Source: Crocinitomicaceae bacterium
GTDB lineage: Bacteria; Bacteroidota; Bacteroidia; Flavobacteriales_D; Crocinitomicaceae
Reading direction: 5' to 3'
DNA length: 56,119 nt
Assembly (NCBI GenBank): GCA_023262855.1
Contig: JALQYQ010000059.1
Span: forward strand, 1-56,119
The notes under the pieces were generated by a model. That model was not told the origin of the DNA. It ran no database searches and saw nothing but the letters and a program-made list of their open reading frames with translations. The stretch's first letter is position 1, and each line of letters opens with the position of its first letter. This document shows positions 28,601-35,634 of this stretch, in pieces. A program made the translations under genes and the position numbers.

Positions 28601-28795
28601 TTTCGAAACTTGACTTTCGACTGTTGCAGGAGAAGCACCTGGATACGTTGTTGTAACCGTTAAAATGGGAGGAGAGAAGTCTGGAAGTAATTCGTAACTC
28701 AACTGATTGTAGCTGAGCAATCCTCCACCAATTAAAATCGTAAAAATTACGATGATAAACGATGGTCGCTTAATTGATAATTCTGTTAAAGTCAT
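25664..28795 (-). CDS. RND multidrug efflux permease (AcrB/HAE1 type)
   Basis: A 1043-residue inner-membrane proton antiporter. It has the standard duplicated RND architecture: TM1 (residues about 12-30), porter loop, TM2-7 (about 335-540), second porter loop, TM8-12 (about 855-1025). The TM4 proton-relay pair is present (MSLVIGILVDDSIVVLENI), as are N-terminal IKRPSFIIVI and PDFSPPILTVTTTYPGASP, typical of hydrophobic-drug exporters rather than CusA-type metal pumps. The cytoplasmic tail is acidic (HFEEEEEM). It is the last gene of the tetR-tolC-MFP-RND operon, 8 nt after the adaptor gene. Substrates are not predictable from sequence. Confidence 0.95.
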   Translation of the reverse strand: MTLTELSIKRPSFIIVIFTILIGGGLLSYNQLSYELLPDFSPPILTVTTTYPGASPATVESQVSKPMEDALSGLENISEVTSFSLDNASVLLLEFKASADIDKSLEDAQRKINNILNNLPEGAQTPVVAKIEPNASPVLQVSAVAKNMDDRAFMELMDDQLLPQIKQTKGVAEVQVIGGEKREFRVNVDKDKMKLYGLSLAGINQAISTSNVEFPTGKLKNEEEQMTVRLAGKFKTVDDLRNLIVSANGTSTVRLSDVADVEDGSQDQITVSRFNGVNGIGLRIKKQSDANAVDMAKATKERFKEIEKKYAKEGIKFTVATDTSIPTIESVDAVIHDLELAVLLVAAVMLLFLHSLRNAFIVLISIPASLISTFVAMYLLGYTLNLMTLLAMSLVIGILVDDSIVVLENIYRHLQMGKKRRQAALDGRNEIGFTALAITLVDVVVFSPVVFIEGTISDILHQFSIVVVVSTLMSLFVCFTLTPWLASRFAKEIQLNPKNPFQAILIWFEKRVTIFTEQYVKLVGWSLRHKIIMGLGIVVLFFGSMATMGLGIVGQEFVAQGDQGKFMIKLKYDKSTTFEENNATTLEIEQMILAQKDIVDIVFANVGGPSSGMGAASFGAENKSELTVKMKPGKQKKYPTIQYMTEIRKKIEDKYPGIEVKALNIGMVESEEAPIEIFLSSDDSELLMKEARRLKSAIMEMKGAKDPTISTDDLTPEVRIELDREKMGQLGLPIAVIGMQLQNALTGNDDSQFDDKGQEYDIRVMVDKFDRKDVEDIRSMTFSTNDGRQVRLSEFADVTVENGNGSLERKNRISNTTIRSYVLGTAAGNISADIEKYLEKNPLDENVRMLWGGEVKRQKESMGALGTAMGIGLILVYLIMVALYDNFVYPFVVLFSILVSLIGAILALNLTSSNMGIFTMLGMLMLLGLVAKNAILIVDFTNHLKAQGKSVYNALLESVRERMRPILMTTIAMVVGMIPIATATGSGAEWKNGLAWILIGGLTSSMFLTIIVVPMMYYTVDRIQAKVSRKKAKELHFEEEEEM

Positions 28796-28803
28796 GACGT
28801 TGC

Positions 28804-29856
28804 TTATTTCGTTTTAACGTTTGAGTTGTTTTGTAAATTGACTTGTCCTTTGATGACGATTTTGTCTGATTTTGAAAGTCCACTGATTACTTCAATGAAT
28901 TCACCATCTGAAGTACCCGCGTTGAAAGAAGTTAATATTGCTTTTCCATTACGAATGACATACACTTGTGGGTTTTTCGAAGACCCAACCAATGCTTTTC
29001 TTGGAATGGCAAGTGCTGTAACACTTTTTGAATTCACCAAAGAAACAGAACCATACATTCCTGCCATCAAATCTTGTTGTGCGTTTTTAACGGTAATTTG
29101 AACTTTGAAATTGTGCGATTTATCTGCTTGAACACTCACATTTGTTACTTTACCGTTGAATGAACGATCACCATAGATATCAGCTTTAATCGAAACCTCT
29201 TGTCCAAGTTTGAATTTCAAAATATCGCGCTCAGGAACACTAACTGTTAATTTTAAAGAAGAAATATCTGTAATCTCAACGATAGGTGAACCACCACCGA
29301 TAACTGAACCTAAATCAACCAATTTTTTAGTGATGACACCTGAAAATGGTGCGGTGATGTTCGTACTTCTCAATTGTTTTTGCAATTGTTTCTTTTGAAT
29401 TTCAGCTGATTTCAGACCTAATTTTGTTTTCTCAACTTGAACTCCTGGAACCGCATTGTCTTTTGCTAAGTTCGTGTAACGGATATCGTCATTTTTTTGA
29501 CCTTCAATGTTTACTTCTGCATTTTCCAATTGCAGTTGTAGCATTTCGTCGTCAATTTTTGCAATTACTTGTCCTTGAGAAACGCGATCTCCTTCTTCGA
29601 TGTTTAAACGGATGATTTTTCCGCTTGCATCTGATCCAATGGTATTTTGACGGATTGGTTCAAAAGTTCCAAGATAGCTGAAAGCACTTTCAAATGTGTG
29701 AATACTTGGAGCTGTTTCTTCTACTAATACTGCCGCTTCGCTATCGTGAATGTAAATTTTCTTTTTTACGGCTTCTTGGTTTGACATTAGTTTCATTGCT
29801 GTTAATCCAACTAGACCAACTGCAACCACTACGATAATTATTAAACGCTTATTCAT
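28804..29856 (-). CDS. efflux periplasmic adaptor (HlyD/MFP family)
   Basis: A 350-residue membrane-fusion protein linking the RND pump to the outer-membrane channel. An N-terminal membrane anchor (LIIIVVVAVGLVGLTAM) is followed by a lipoyl half-motif (SDASGKIIRLNIEEGDRVSQGQVIAKID, about 75-102), a coiled-coil hairpin (about 105-165), the second lipoyl half (TAPFSGVITKKLVDLGSVIGGGSPIVEI) and beta-barrel and membrane-proximal domains. No lipobox Cys is present, so it is anchored by the helix. It is translated between the TolC-like gene (41 nt upstream) and the pump (8 nt downstream). Confidence 0.94.
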   Translation of the reverse strand: MNKRLIIIVVVAVGLVGLTAMKLMSNQEAVKKKIYIHDSEAAVLVEETAPSIHTFESAFSYLGTFEPIRQNTIGSDASGKIIRLNIEEGDRVSQGQVIAKIDDEMLQLQLENAEVNIEGQKNDDIRYTNLAKDNAVPGVQVEKTKLGLKSAEIQKKQLQKQLRSTNITAPFSGVITKKLVDLGSVIGGGSPIVEITDISSLKLTVSVPERDILKFKLGQEVSIKADIYGDRSFNGKVTNVSVQADKSHNFKVQITVKNAQQDLMAGMYGSVSLVNSKSVTALAIPRKALVGSSKNPQVYVIRNGKAILTSFNAGTSDGEFIEVISGLSKSDKIVIKGQVNLQNNSNVKTK

Positions 29857-29897
29857 TGTGTGTTTTTTTGTGTGTTATGTAAAATGTCTTTCGACAA

Positions 29898-31196
29898 TTA
29901 TTTAATATTTCCTATTGTTTTTAAATATTCCAATTCAGCTTGGCGCAATTGTATGTAAGCCGCAACAACATTAGTTTGAGCTTGTTGTAAACTGTTGTCT
30001 GCAATAATCAAATCATTTGATCCGATCGTTCCTTGTTGGAATTTCAATTCTGTTTGTTGATACACGCGTTCAGCCAATTTCAACTGTTCTTTGGATACTT
30101 CCAATGCATTTGATTGCACTTGAATTTGACGTTTGGTGTTTTCAGCTTTCATGTCCAACTGTAGCTGTACGAGATCTTTTTGGTTTTCCAATTTTTCGCG
30201 ATTCAAAGCATTTACTTTTTGATTGTGGAATTTTTCAAGACCATCGAAAAGTGTCCAGTCTAATTTTAAACCAATAAAAGCTCCTTCTATTCCTGTTCTA
30301 TAATCATCCTCTGGTTTGAGGTTATAGTTGTAGTTATAAGCAGCATAGAATGAAAGATTTGGTAAATATGCCATGTTTGTGCCCTTACGTTCTTCTTGAT
30401 TCATTTTTTGCTGAGCTCCAATTAATTCCAATTCTGGATAACTAATCGTTGAATTATCAACAAGAATGGATTTTTCAACCATATTATCAGAGGTAATTGT
30501 AATTGTCTCGTTGGGATTTTTTCCGATTAAGATTTTTAAAAAAGTTTCCAATTGATATTTTGATGCTTCCAACGAAGCTTTCGTATTTACCAATGTCAAT
30601 CGGTTGATTTGAAGTTTGTCAGATTCTGTTTGTACAACCAATTCTTGTTTCACCATCGCGTCCATGTTTTTAATCAACTTATCCATGTTCTCAATGTTTC
30701 CATTTACAAACCCTAATTGTTTATTGATTGCTTGTAAATTGAAAAATGTGCTCGCAACTTGCTGTTTGATATCTTGATCAACCATGCGTTGCTGAATGTT
30801 TACAATTTCAGAGTTGATTTTTAACGCTGATAAACCGTAATTCACTTGTGGATTGTACAATACTTGAGTTAATTGTAGCGTGTTGCTTAAGTTGTACGGA
30901 ACCCCAAATTGAACTGTCGTAAACGTTCCTGCTGGACCACCGAACATTTGAGCTGGAATTACCTGTCCAGGAATAATAGCATTGTATTTGTAATCTCCCG
31001 AAAATGCTAAATGTGGTAAACGCGCTGACATGTAAGCTTGACGCTGTCTGTCGTTAATATCAATGTCTAATTGCGAGTTACGAATAGTTAAATTCGCTGT
31101 GTCAGCCATTTTTAGACATGTCTCCAAATCCAGTGTTTGAGCTTTCAGAGAAAATCCTCCTGCCAAAACCAGAATTGCTAAAAGTTGATTTTTCAT
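29898..31196 (-). CDS. TolC-family outer-membrane efflux channel
   Basis: A 432-residue exported protein. The signal peptide MKNQLLAILVLAGGFSLKA precedes two OEP repeats of alternating beta strands and long amphipathic helices. The first repeat starts LDLETCLKMADTANLTIRNSQLDIDINDRQRQAY; the second ends QLKLAERVYQQTELKFQQGTIGSNDLIIADNSLQQAQTNVV, the typical C-terminal repeat. It forms the trimeric outer-membrane and periplasmic tunnel of the efflux pump. It lies 20 nt after the TetR gene, so regulator and channel share a transcript. Confidence 0.94.
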   Translation of the reverse strand: MKNQLLAILVLAGGFSLKAQTLDLETCLKMADTANLTIRNSQLDIDINDRQRQAYMSARLPHLAFSGDYKYNAIIPGQVIPAQMFGGPAGTFTTVQFGVPYNLSNTLQLTQVLYNPQVNYGLSALKINSEIVNIQQRMVDQDIKQQVASTFFNLQAINKQLGFVNGNIENMDKLIKNMDAMVKQELVVQTESDKLQINRLTLVNTKASLEASKYQLETFLKILIGKNPNETITITSDNMVEKSILVDNSTISYPELELIGAQQKMNQEERKGTNMAYLPNLSFYAAYNYNYNLKPEDDYRTGIEGAFIGLKLDWTLFDGLEKFHNQKVNALNREKLENQKDLVQLQLDMKAENTKRQIQVQSNALEVSKEQLKLAERVYQQTELKFQQGTIGSNDLIIADNSLQQAQTNVVAAYIQLRQAELEYLKTIGNIK

Positions 31197-31216
31197 GCGG
31201 TGTTGAATTAAAATAA

Positions 31217-31831
31217 TTATTGTTTTGGAAATAAATAGTTGACAAGCATTTCAGTAACATAACCTTTATGCAGTACTAATTGTTCTTCGTATTCTTCTTT
31301 TGTTAATTGATGAATGGATTGCATCAGGTTTTTTGCCATTGTTGGATATTGGCAATTTGACATGACCAATAAAGTTAAACTGATGAGGTTCATTTTGCGC
31401 ATTTTCCCTTCTGCCTGTGCTTTTTGACAATCTTTGAATATGCCTGTTTCTGCGATTTTTTCAAGAATGATTGAATGTTCATCTGTTTGACAAGCTTCTT
31501 CGCGATTCATTTCATTTATGATGAAATTTGGCAACTCGGGGTGTTTAGCCAGGAAATCATATTCACGTTCAATAAAAATGCGCATTTTATCTTCTAAAGG
31601 TTGATCAGTGCTAAACACATAAATCATAGATTCCATGAAATCTTCCATGGCTGCCTTGAAAATAAGTTGAAATAACTGACTTTTAGAACGGAAATAGTAA
31701 TTCACCAAAGCGACGTTCATTCCAGCTGCTTTTGCAATTTCACGTGAAGAACAACCCTCAAACCCTTTTGTGAGAAACACTGTTCGAGCAGCTTCTTTAA
31801 TTTTCTCTTCTGTAGTTGTGTCTTTTTTCAT
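31217..31831 (-). CDS. TetR/AcrR family regulator of the efflux operon
   Basis: A 204-residue TetR-type repressor. Its N-terminal helix-turn-helix is KIKEAARTVFLTKGFEGCSSREIAKAAGMNVALVNYYFRSKSQLF (about 10-54), with the usual recognition-helix end NYYFRSK. The C-terminal ligand domain (about 60-204) is helical with no assignable ligand. It is the first gene of the tetR-tolC-MFP-RND operon, so it probably represses the whole operon, itself included. A perfect 16-bp inverted repeat lies 39 nt upstream of the start and next to the -7 box, a good candidate operator. Confidence 0.92.
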   Translation of the reverse strand: MKKDTTTEEKIKEAARTVFLTKGFEGCSSREIAKAAGMNVALVNYYFRSKSQLFQLIFKAAMEDFMESMIYVFSTDQPLEDKMRIFIEREYDFLAKHPELPNFIINEMNREEACQTDEHSIILEKIAETGIFKDCQKAQAEGKMRKMNLISLTLLVMSNCQYPTMAKNLMQSIHQLTKEEYEEQLVLHKGYVTEMLVNYLFPKQ

Positions 31832-31851
31832 TTATAAATAAACTTATGGCA

Positions 31852-31859
31852 CAAAATTA
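31852..31859 (-). promoter_or_regulatory. -7 box TAATTTTG of the efflux operon
   Basis: Minus strand TAATTTTG matches TAnnTTTG and lies 20 nt before the tetR ATG. A TTG lies 15 nt upstream of it, inside the palindromic operator. Confidence 0.5.
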
Positions 31860-31869
31860 AACAAGAATA

Positions 31870-31885
31870 TTAAACAAGTGTTTAA
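31870..31885. promoter_or_regulatory. candidate TetR operator TTAAACA-AG-TGTTTAA
   Basis: A perfect 7-bp inverted repeat with a 2-bp spacer, of the size TetR-family dimers bind. It begins 10 bp upstream of the -7 box and would cover the -33 region. The half ATTAAACAAG recurs as a direct repeat at 31856-31865, overlapping the -7 box. Repression by the adjacent TetR protein is inference. Confidence 0.55.
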
Positions 31886-31912
31886 AACAGTTCATTAATT
31901 TGTTAAAATATC

Positions 31913-31942
31913 AAAAAAAAGTCCCACTTCGCAGTGAGACTT
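31913..31942 (-). terminator. rho-independent terminator of dapD
   Basis: On the minus strand a hairpin AAGTC-CACT / AGTG-GACTT, with one internal mismatch and a 4-nt loop (31919-31942), is followed by a run of eight T (31913-31920). It separates dapD from the efflux operon promoter. Confidence 0.75.
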
Positions 31943-32012
31943 CAGTTTTATGGAAAATTAAAAACAAAATGTTTGATTATTAACAAATTGTTTTAAACCA
32001 TTTTTTTATTTT

Positions 32013-32822
32013 TTAAACAGCAACATTGTGTTCTCTTAATGCATCGTTTAAAGAAGTTTTCAAATCAGTAGATTCTTTACGTTTTCCTATAATCAGAGCA
32101 CAAGGAACTTGAAAATCTCCTGCAGGGAATGATTTTGTGTAGGAGCCTGGAATTACAACTGAACGTTCCGGAACATATCCACGGTGTTCAACTGGTTCTG
32201 GTCCTGAAACATCTATGATTTTTGTTGATTTTGTCAAAACGACATTCGCACCCAAAACTGCTTGCTTTCCAACACGAACTCCTTCAACAACAATGCAACG
32301 AGACCCAATGAAGGCATCATCCTCAATGATAACTGGTGCTGCTTGTAATGGTTCCAATACACCACCAATTCCAACTCCACCACTTAAATGAACATTTTTT
32401 CCGATTTGTGCACATGATCCAACTGTTGCCCAAGTATCAACCATTGTTCCTGAATCAACGTAAGCGCCAATGTTTACATAAGAAGGCATTAAAATTACTC
32501 CTGAGGCAATGAACGCGCCATAACGTGCTACAGCATGAGGAACAACGCGTACACCTAAATCTTTGTAGTTGCGTTTTAAGGCCATTTTATCATGAAATTC
32601 AAATGGACCAACTTCAATTGTTTCCATTTTACGAATAGGGAAGTACATTACAACTGCTTTCTTTACCCATTCATTTACAATCCAATCTCCATTGTCAGTT
32701 GGTTCAGCAACTCGCAATAAACCTTTGTCAATTTCTTCAATAACGTGTTCAATTGCTTGAATTGTTTCCGCTTGATTTAATAAATCTCTGTTTTCCCAAG
32801 CTGCTTCGATGATTGATCTCAT
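32013..32822 (-). CDS. dapD: tetrahydrodipicolinate N-succinyltransferase
   Basis: A 269-residue cytoplasmic trimeric transferase that succinylates 2,3,4,5-tetrahydropyridine-2,6-dicarboxylate in the diaminopimelate/lysine route, feeding peptidoglycan synthesis. The N-terminal helical domain is followed by a left-handed beta-helix of hexapeptide repeats (about 95-220; GVILMPSYVNIGAYVDSGTMVDTWATVGSCAQIGKNVHLSGGVGIGGV) and the C-terminal CALIIGKRKESTDLKTSLNDALR. The length is normal. No other dap genes are close. A TATCTTTG -7 box precedes it, and a terminator follows. Confidence 0.96.
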   Translation of the reverse strand: MRSIIEAAWENRDLLNQAETIQAIEHVIEEIDKGLLRVAEPTDNGDWIVNEWVKKAVVMYFPIRKMETIEVGPFEFHDKMALKRNYKDLGVRVVPHAVARYGAFIASGVILMPSYVNIGAYVDSGTMVDTWATVGSCAQIGKNVHLSGGVGIGGVLEPLQAAPVIIEDDAFIGSRCIVVEGVRVGKQAVLGANVVLTKSTKIIDVSGPEPVEHRGYVPERSVVIPGSYTKSFPAGDFQVPCALIIGKRKESTDLKTSLNDALREHNVAV

Positions 32823-32838
32823 ATTTGATGTTTTTTTG

Positions 32839-32846
32839 CAAAGATA
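32839..32846 (-). promoter_or_regulatory. -7 box TATCTTTG of dapD
   Basis: Minus strand TATCTTTG exactly matches TAnnTTTG, 16 nt before the dapD ATG. The repeat cluster at 32860-32925 begins 13 bp upstream of it, covering the place of a -33 element. Confidence 0.5.
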
Positions 32847-32859
32847 AAGCTAAAAAGGA

Positions 32860-32925
32860 ATTCAAAGATTCGAATATTCAAAGATTTGAATATTCAAATC
32901 ATCAAATCATCAAATCATCAAATCA
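32860..32925. repeat. short tandem repeat cluster between dapD and ruvX
   Basis: Two 16-bp units, ATTCAAAGATTCGAAT and ATTCAAAGATTTGAAT (32860-32875 and 32876-32891), are followed by four perfect 8-bp units TCAAATCA (32894-32925). An 18-bp perfect palindrome, GATTTGAATATTCAAATC, spans 32883-32900. The cluster sits between the two divergent promoters. It may be a length-variable slipped-strand tract or a regulatory site. Confidence 0.85.
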
Positions 32926-32936
32926 GTGTTTTATCC

Positions 32937-32944
32937 TATCTTTG
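32937..32944 (+). promoter_or_regulatory. -7 box TATCTTTG of ruvX
   Basis: TATCTTTG ends 4 nt (AAAT) before the ruvX ATG at 32949, which predicts a leaderless or nearly leaderless mRNA. No TTG is found 17-23 nt upstream; that position is occupied by the repeat cluster. Confidence 0.5.
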
Positions 32945-32948
32945 AAAT

Positions 32949-33359
32949 ATGAATAGAATTCTTGCCATTGATTTTGGTTTAAAACGCACAGGGGTTGCAA
33001 TTACAGATGAAGCAAACATCATCGCTTCTCCACTTACAACTGTCGATTCGAAAGATTTAATGCTATTTTTGAAAGAAACGGTTGTTAAATCGAGTGTTGG
33101 AACAATAGTAATTGGTGAACCAAAACGCTTGAACAATGAAGATTCGCACATTACAGAAAATGTTCGCTTGCTTAAAACGGCCTTAGAAAAAGAATTTCCG
33201 ACTCAAAAAATTGTTCTAATGGATGAGCGTTTTACCTCAAAAATGGCCTTTCAATCCATGATTGATTCTGGAATGAAGAAAAAGCAACGCCAAGAAAAAG
33301 GTACGGTAGATATGATAAGTGCTGCGATAATTTTGCAATCATACATGGAAACACTTTAA
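32949..33359 (+). CDS. ruvX: Holliday junction resolvase-like RuvX (YqgF)
   Basis: A 136-residue RNase H-fold protein. The N-terminal strand ILAIDFGLKRTGVAI carries the first catalytic Asp; IVIGEPKRLN and LMDERFTSKMA give the further acidic positions; VDMISAAIILQSYM is the C-terminal Asp helix. The family is essential in many bacteria and acts in pre-16S rRNA 5' maturation, with a proposed role in junction resolution. Length is typical. It lies 86 nt before def; that gap contains a def promoter, so the two may be separately transcribed. Confidence 0.93.
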   Translation: MNRILAIDFGLKRTGVAITDEANIIASPLTTVDSKDLMLFLKETVVKSSVGTIVIGEPKRLNNEDSHITENVRLLKTALEKEFPTQKIVLMDERFTSKMAFQSMIDSGMKKKQRQEKGTVDMISAAIILQSYMETL

Positions 33360-33420
33360 AAAATAGCGAGTTATTCTTCATAAAATTTGTGAAGTACTCG
33401 TTTTCTTTGCTTGAATCCCT

Positions 33421-33428
33421 TAATTTTG
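33421..33428 (+). promoter_or_regulatory. -7 box TAATTTTG of def
   Basis: TAATTTTG matches TAnnTTTG, 17 nt before the def ATG at 33446. A TTTG occurs only 11 nt upstream of it, too close for a normal -33 element. Confidence 0.4.
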
Positions 33429-33445
33429 CACAAAAATAATTAAGA

Positions 33446-34048
33446 ATGATATTACCAATTGTTGCGTATGGTGACGCCGTTTTAAAGAAAGAAGCGGTTG
33501 AGATCGACCAAGATTTTCCGGATTTAAAAAAACTAATTGCTGACATGTATGAAACAATGTATCATGCGCAAGGTGTTGGTTTGGCTGCGCCACAAATAGG
33601 TAAATCGATTCGTTTGTTTATTGTGGATGGAAGTCCTTTTGCGGATGATGAGGATGAGGAAGATTTTGAACCAGATCCACGTGCAGTTGGAATTGAAAAT
33701 TTTAAGAAAGTCTTCATTAACCCAATTATCGAGGAAGAAGATGGTGAAGAATGGGGCTTTCATGAAGGTTGTTTGTCAATTCCTAAAATTCGAGAAGAAG
33801 TTTTCAGAAAAGAACGCATTTTAATTTCGTATTACGACGAAAATTGGAATTTCCATGAAGAGCATTTTGATGGTTATGCGGCGCGCATCATTCAGCATGA
33901 GTATGATCACATAGATGGAATTTTGTTCACTGATCATCTTTCTCCATTGAAAAGAAGATTGTTGACAAAACGTTTACAAAACATTTCAAAAGGAGATGTG
34001 AATGTTGATTATAAAATGAAGTTTCCAGCAGTTAAAAAAGGTAGATAA
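33446..34048 (+). CDS. def: peptide deformylase
   Basis: A 200-residue metallohydrolase removing the formyl group from nascent proteins at the ribosome. All three motifs are present: GVGLAAPQIG (motif I, about 42-51), EGCLSIP (motif II with the metal-binding Cys, about 107-113) and QHEYDHIDG (motif III, HExxH, about 149-157). An acidic insert of roughly 20 residues (FADDEDEEDFEPDPRA, about 65-80) lies between motifs I and II; such insertions occur in other Bacteroidota deformylases. No methionyl-tRNA formyltransferase gene is adjacent. The next lipoprotein gene begins 6 nt after the stop. Confidence 0.95.
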   Translation: MILPIVAYGDAVLKKEAVEIDQDFPDLKKLIADMYETMYHAQGVGLAAPQIGKSIRLFIVDGSPFADDEDEEDFEPDPRAVGIENFKKVFINPIIEEEDGEEWGFHEGCLSIPKIREEVFRKERILISYYDENWNFHEEHFDGYAARIIQHEYDHIDGILFTDHLSPLKRRLLTKRLQNISKGDVNVDYKMKFPAVKKGR

Positions 34049-34054
34049 TTAAAA

Positions 34055-34627
34055 ATGAAAATTATGAAGTTGAAGTTAATTTTTAGTGCCGTTGTTTTCG
34101 TTGGTTTAATTTATTCGTGCAGTGGGGATGGAGATAAGCCATCAAAAGAAGTGTTGATTGAGAGAATTACAGAAATGGAAGATTCGTTGAAAGGATTGCA
34201 GGCGAATTTGAAGGAAATAAAACAAATTCCTAATCTTACGCATTTTGAGTTAATCAATCGATTGTTAGATTATTACCACGCTTATCCAGAAGATGAATAT
34301 GCAGCAGAATGTCTGGACAAAGTGCACATGAAATATTCTGGTTTGGGAATTCACTTGAGAGCAGTTCAATATGCTGATACTTTATTGGAGCAATATCCAG
34401 ATTATAAGAATCGAGCAATGGTATTGGAAAGCCAAGGTAGCAATTACGATATTTTCATTTTACCACGGAATAAAGCCAAAGTGAAATATTATTACGAATT
34501 GCTGATTAAGGAAAATCCGAACATGGATAAAGAAAAATTAGCAGGATTAAAAGATCGATTGAAACACATCGATATGGATTTTGATCAGTTTATTAATTAC
34601 AAGATGGAATCTATAGCAGCGAATTAA
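34055..34627 (+). CDS. TPR-like lipoprotein of unknown function
   Basis: A 190-residue predicted lipoprotein (signal peptide with LIYSCSGDG lipobox). After the Cys comes a short coiled-coil-like segment (VLIERITEMEDSLKGLQANLKEI, about 35-57). Helical repeats resembling tetratricopeptide units follow (FELINRLLDYYHAYPEDEYAAECLDKVHMKYSGLG, AVQYADTLLEQYPDYKNRAMVLESQGS, AKVKYYYELLIKENP). The pattern recalls BamD-like envelope adaptors but is too short and diverged to assign. It starts 6 nt after def, so it is probably co-transcribed with it. ATG 34055 and ATG 34064 are both possible starts. Confidence 0.75.
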   Translation: MKIMKLKLIFSAVVFVGLIYSCSGDGDKPSKEVLIERITEMEDSLKGLQANLKEIKQIPNLTHFELINRLLDYYHAYPEDEYAAECLDKVHMKYSGLGIHLRAVQYADTLLEQYPDYKNRAMVLESQGSNYDIFILPRNKAKVKYYYELLIKENPNMDKEKLAGLKDRLKHIDMDFDQFINYKMESIAAN

Positions 34628-34677
34628 ATCTGCTGTTAATGATGTGTTAAATATCATTTTTGGTACCTTTCTTGCTA

Positions 34678-34685
34678 TACATTTG
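34678..34685 (+). promoter_or_regulatory. -7 box TACATTTG of the first DUF1573 gene
   Basis: TACATTTG matches TAnnTTTG, 25 nt before the ATG at 34711. A TTTG lies 15 nt upstream. The preceding segment (ATGTGTTAAA then CATTT, about 34642-34660) is repeated before the third DUF1573 gene. Confidence 0.5.
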
Positions 34686-34710
34686 AAAATAAGATTTAAA
34701 AAATTACACC

Positions 34711-35154
34711 ATGAAAAAAGTATTTTTCTCTTTATTAATGACGTTCGTTGCAGCAGTTGCAATGAACAAAGCTGTAGCGCAAGTTGAGACAGGTGCTAAA
34801 ATTGAATTTACAAAAGAAACGCATGATTACGGTACTGTGAAATATGGTGCAGACGGAACATGTACGTTCGAATTTAAAAATACAGGTACAGAACCGTTGA
34901 TTATTGCTAACGCTAAAGGTTCATGTGGATGTACAGTTCCAGAATGGCCAAAAGAACCAATCGCTCCAGGAGCAAAAGGAACAATTAAAGTTAAATACGA
35001 CACAAAACGTCCTGGTCCAATCAATAAAAGTGTTACGATTAACTCGAATGCTGTAAATGAACCAACTAAAGTAATTCGTATCAAAGGAAATGTTCTAGCT
35101 GCTCCAGAAGGAGGTGTACCAGTGAATAATTCAGGTGCTCCAATAGGGAACTAA
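34711..35154 (+). CDS. secreted DUF1573 protein, copy 1
   Basis: A 147-residue exported protein. The signal peptide (MKKVFFSLLMTFVAAVAMNKAVA) is followed by one Ig-like DUF1573 domain: HDYGTVKYGADGTCTFEFKNTG, a conserved cysteine pair in GSCGCTVPEW, then KEPIAPGAKGTIKVKYDTK and VNEPTKVIRIKGNV. The family is abundant in Bacteroidota envelopes and resembles ASH/MSP domains; its function is unknown. Copy 3 downstream is very similar over the whole length, and the shorter middle gene is a diverged relative, so the cluster arose by tandem duplication. The next gene begins one nt after the stop. Confidence 0.9.
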   Translation: MKKVFFSLLMTFVAAVAMNKAVAQVETGAKIEFTKETHDYGTVKYGADGTCTFEFKNTGTEPLIIANAKGSCGCTVPEWPKEPIAPGAKGTIKVKYDTKRPGPINKSVTINSNAVNEPTKVIRIKGNVLAAPEGGVPVNNSGAPIGN

Positions 35155-35155
35155 A

Positions 35156-35530
35156 ATGAGATTTATTCTCTTTTTGATAATAAGTTTGAATTCCGTCCTT
35201 GGCTTTGGTCAAGAGGCGGAATTTTTTTGTAAAAAATCTTCCTTCAAATTTCCTAAAACACATGAAGGCGTTGTTTTAGAACATGTCTTTGTGATTAAAA
35301 ACACGGGAGATTCGCCTTTACAGTTAATTTCATACGAAGTTGAATGTGATTGTACAAAAGCATTTCTTCCGGAAGCTGAAATTAAACCGGGAGAGTCGGT
35401 TGAGGTAAAAGTGACATTTGACACAGAAGGCAAAGCTTATTTTCAAGATCGCGAGATAAGATTTACTACAAATACCAAAAAGAAGATTGAAAAACTGAGA
35501 ATTAAAGTGAATGTTATTCCTCACATTTAA
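35156..35530 (+). CDS. secreted DUF1573 protein, diverged copy 2
   Basis: A 124-residue exported protein of the same family. The signal peptide is MRFILFLIISLNSVLGFG and the single Ig-like domain includes FPKTHEGVVLEHVFVIKNTGDSPLQL, EVECDCTKAFLP (a C-x-C pair in place of CGC), and PGESVEVKVTFDTEGK. It lacks the C-terminal NxSGAP tail of copies 1 and 3 and has clearly diverged. It starts one nt after copy 1, so the two are translated from one mRNA. Function is unknown. Confidence 0.88.
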   Translation: MRFILFLIISLNSVLGFGQEAEFFCKKSSFKFPKTHEGVVLEHVFVIKNTGDSPLQLISYEVECDCTKAFLPEAEIKPGESVEVKVTFDTEGKAYFQDREIRFTTNTKKKIEKLRIKVNVIPHI

Positions 35531-35566
35531 ATTATTTGTTAAAATGGTTAATAATGTGTTAAAGCA

Positions 35567-35597
35567 TTTGCTAATTTTAATTCTTCTACTAAATTTG
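35567..35597 (+). promoter_or_regulatory. full Bacteroidota promoter of the third DUF1573 gene
   Basis: A -33 TTTG (35567-35570), exactly 19 nt, then -7 TAAATTTG (35590-35597), the consensus TTTG-N19-TAnnTTTG. It is one of the two best-formed promoters in the window. The ATG follows 37 nt later. Confidence 0.75.
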
Positions 35598-35634
35598 AAA
35601 TAACAGTAAAAACCATAAAAAAAATAAAATAACT

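Noticed and set aside
32894..32925. Four 8-bp tandem units considered as a CRISPR remnant.
   Set aside because: The units are directly abutting with no spacers, too short, and there are no cas genes in the window.
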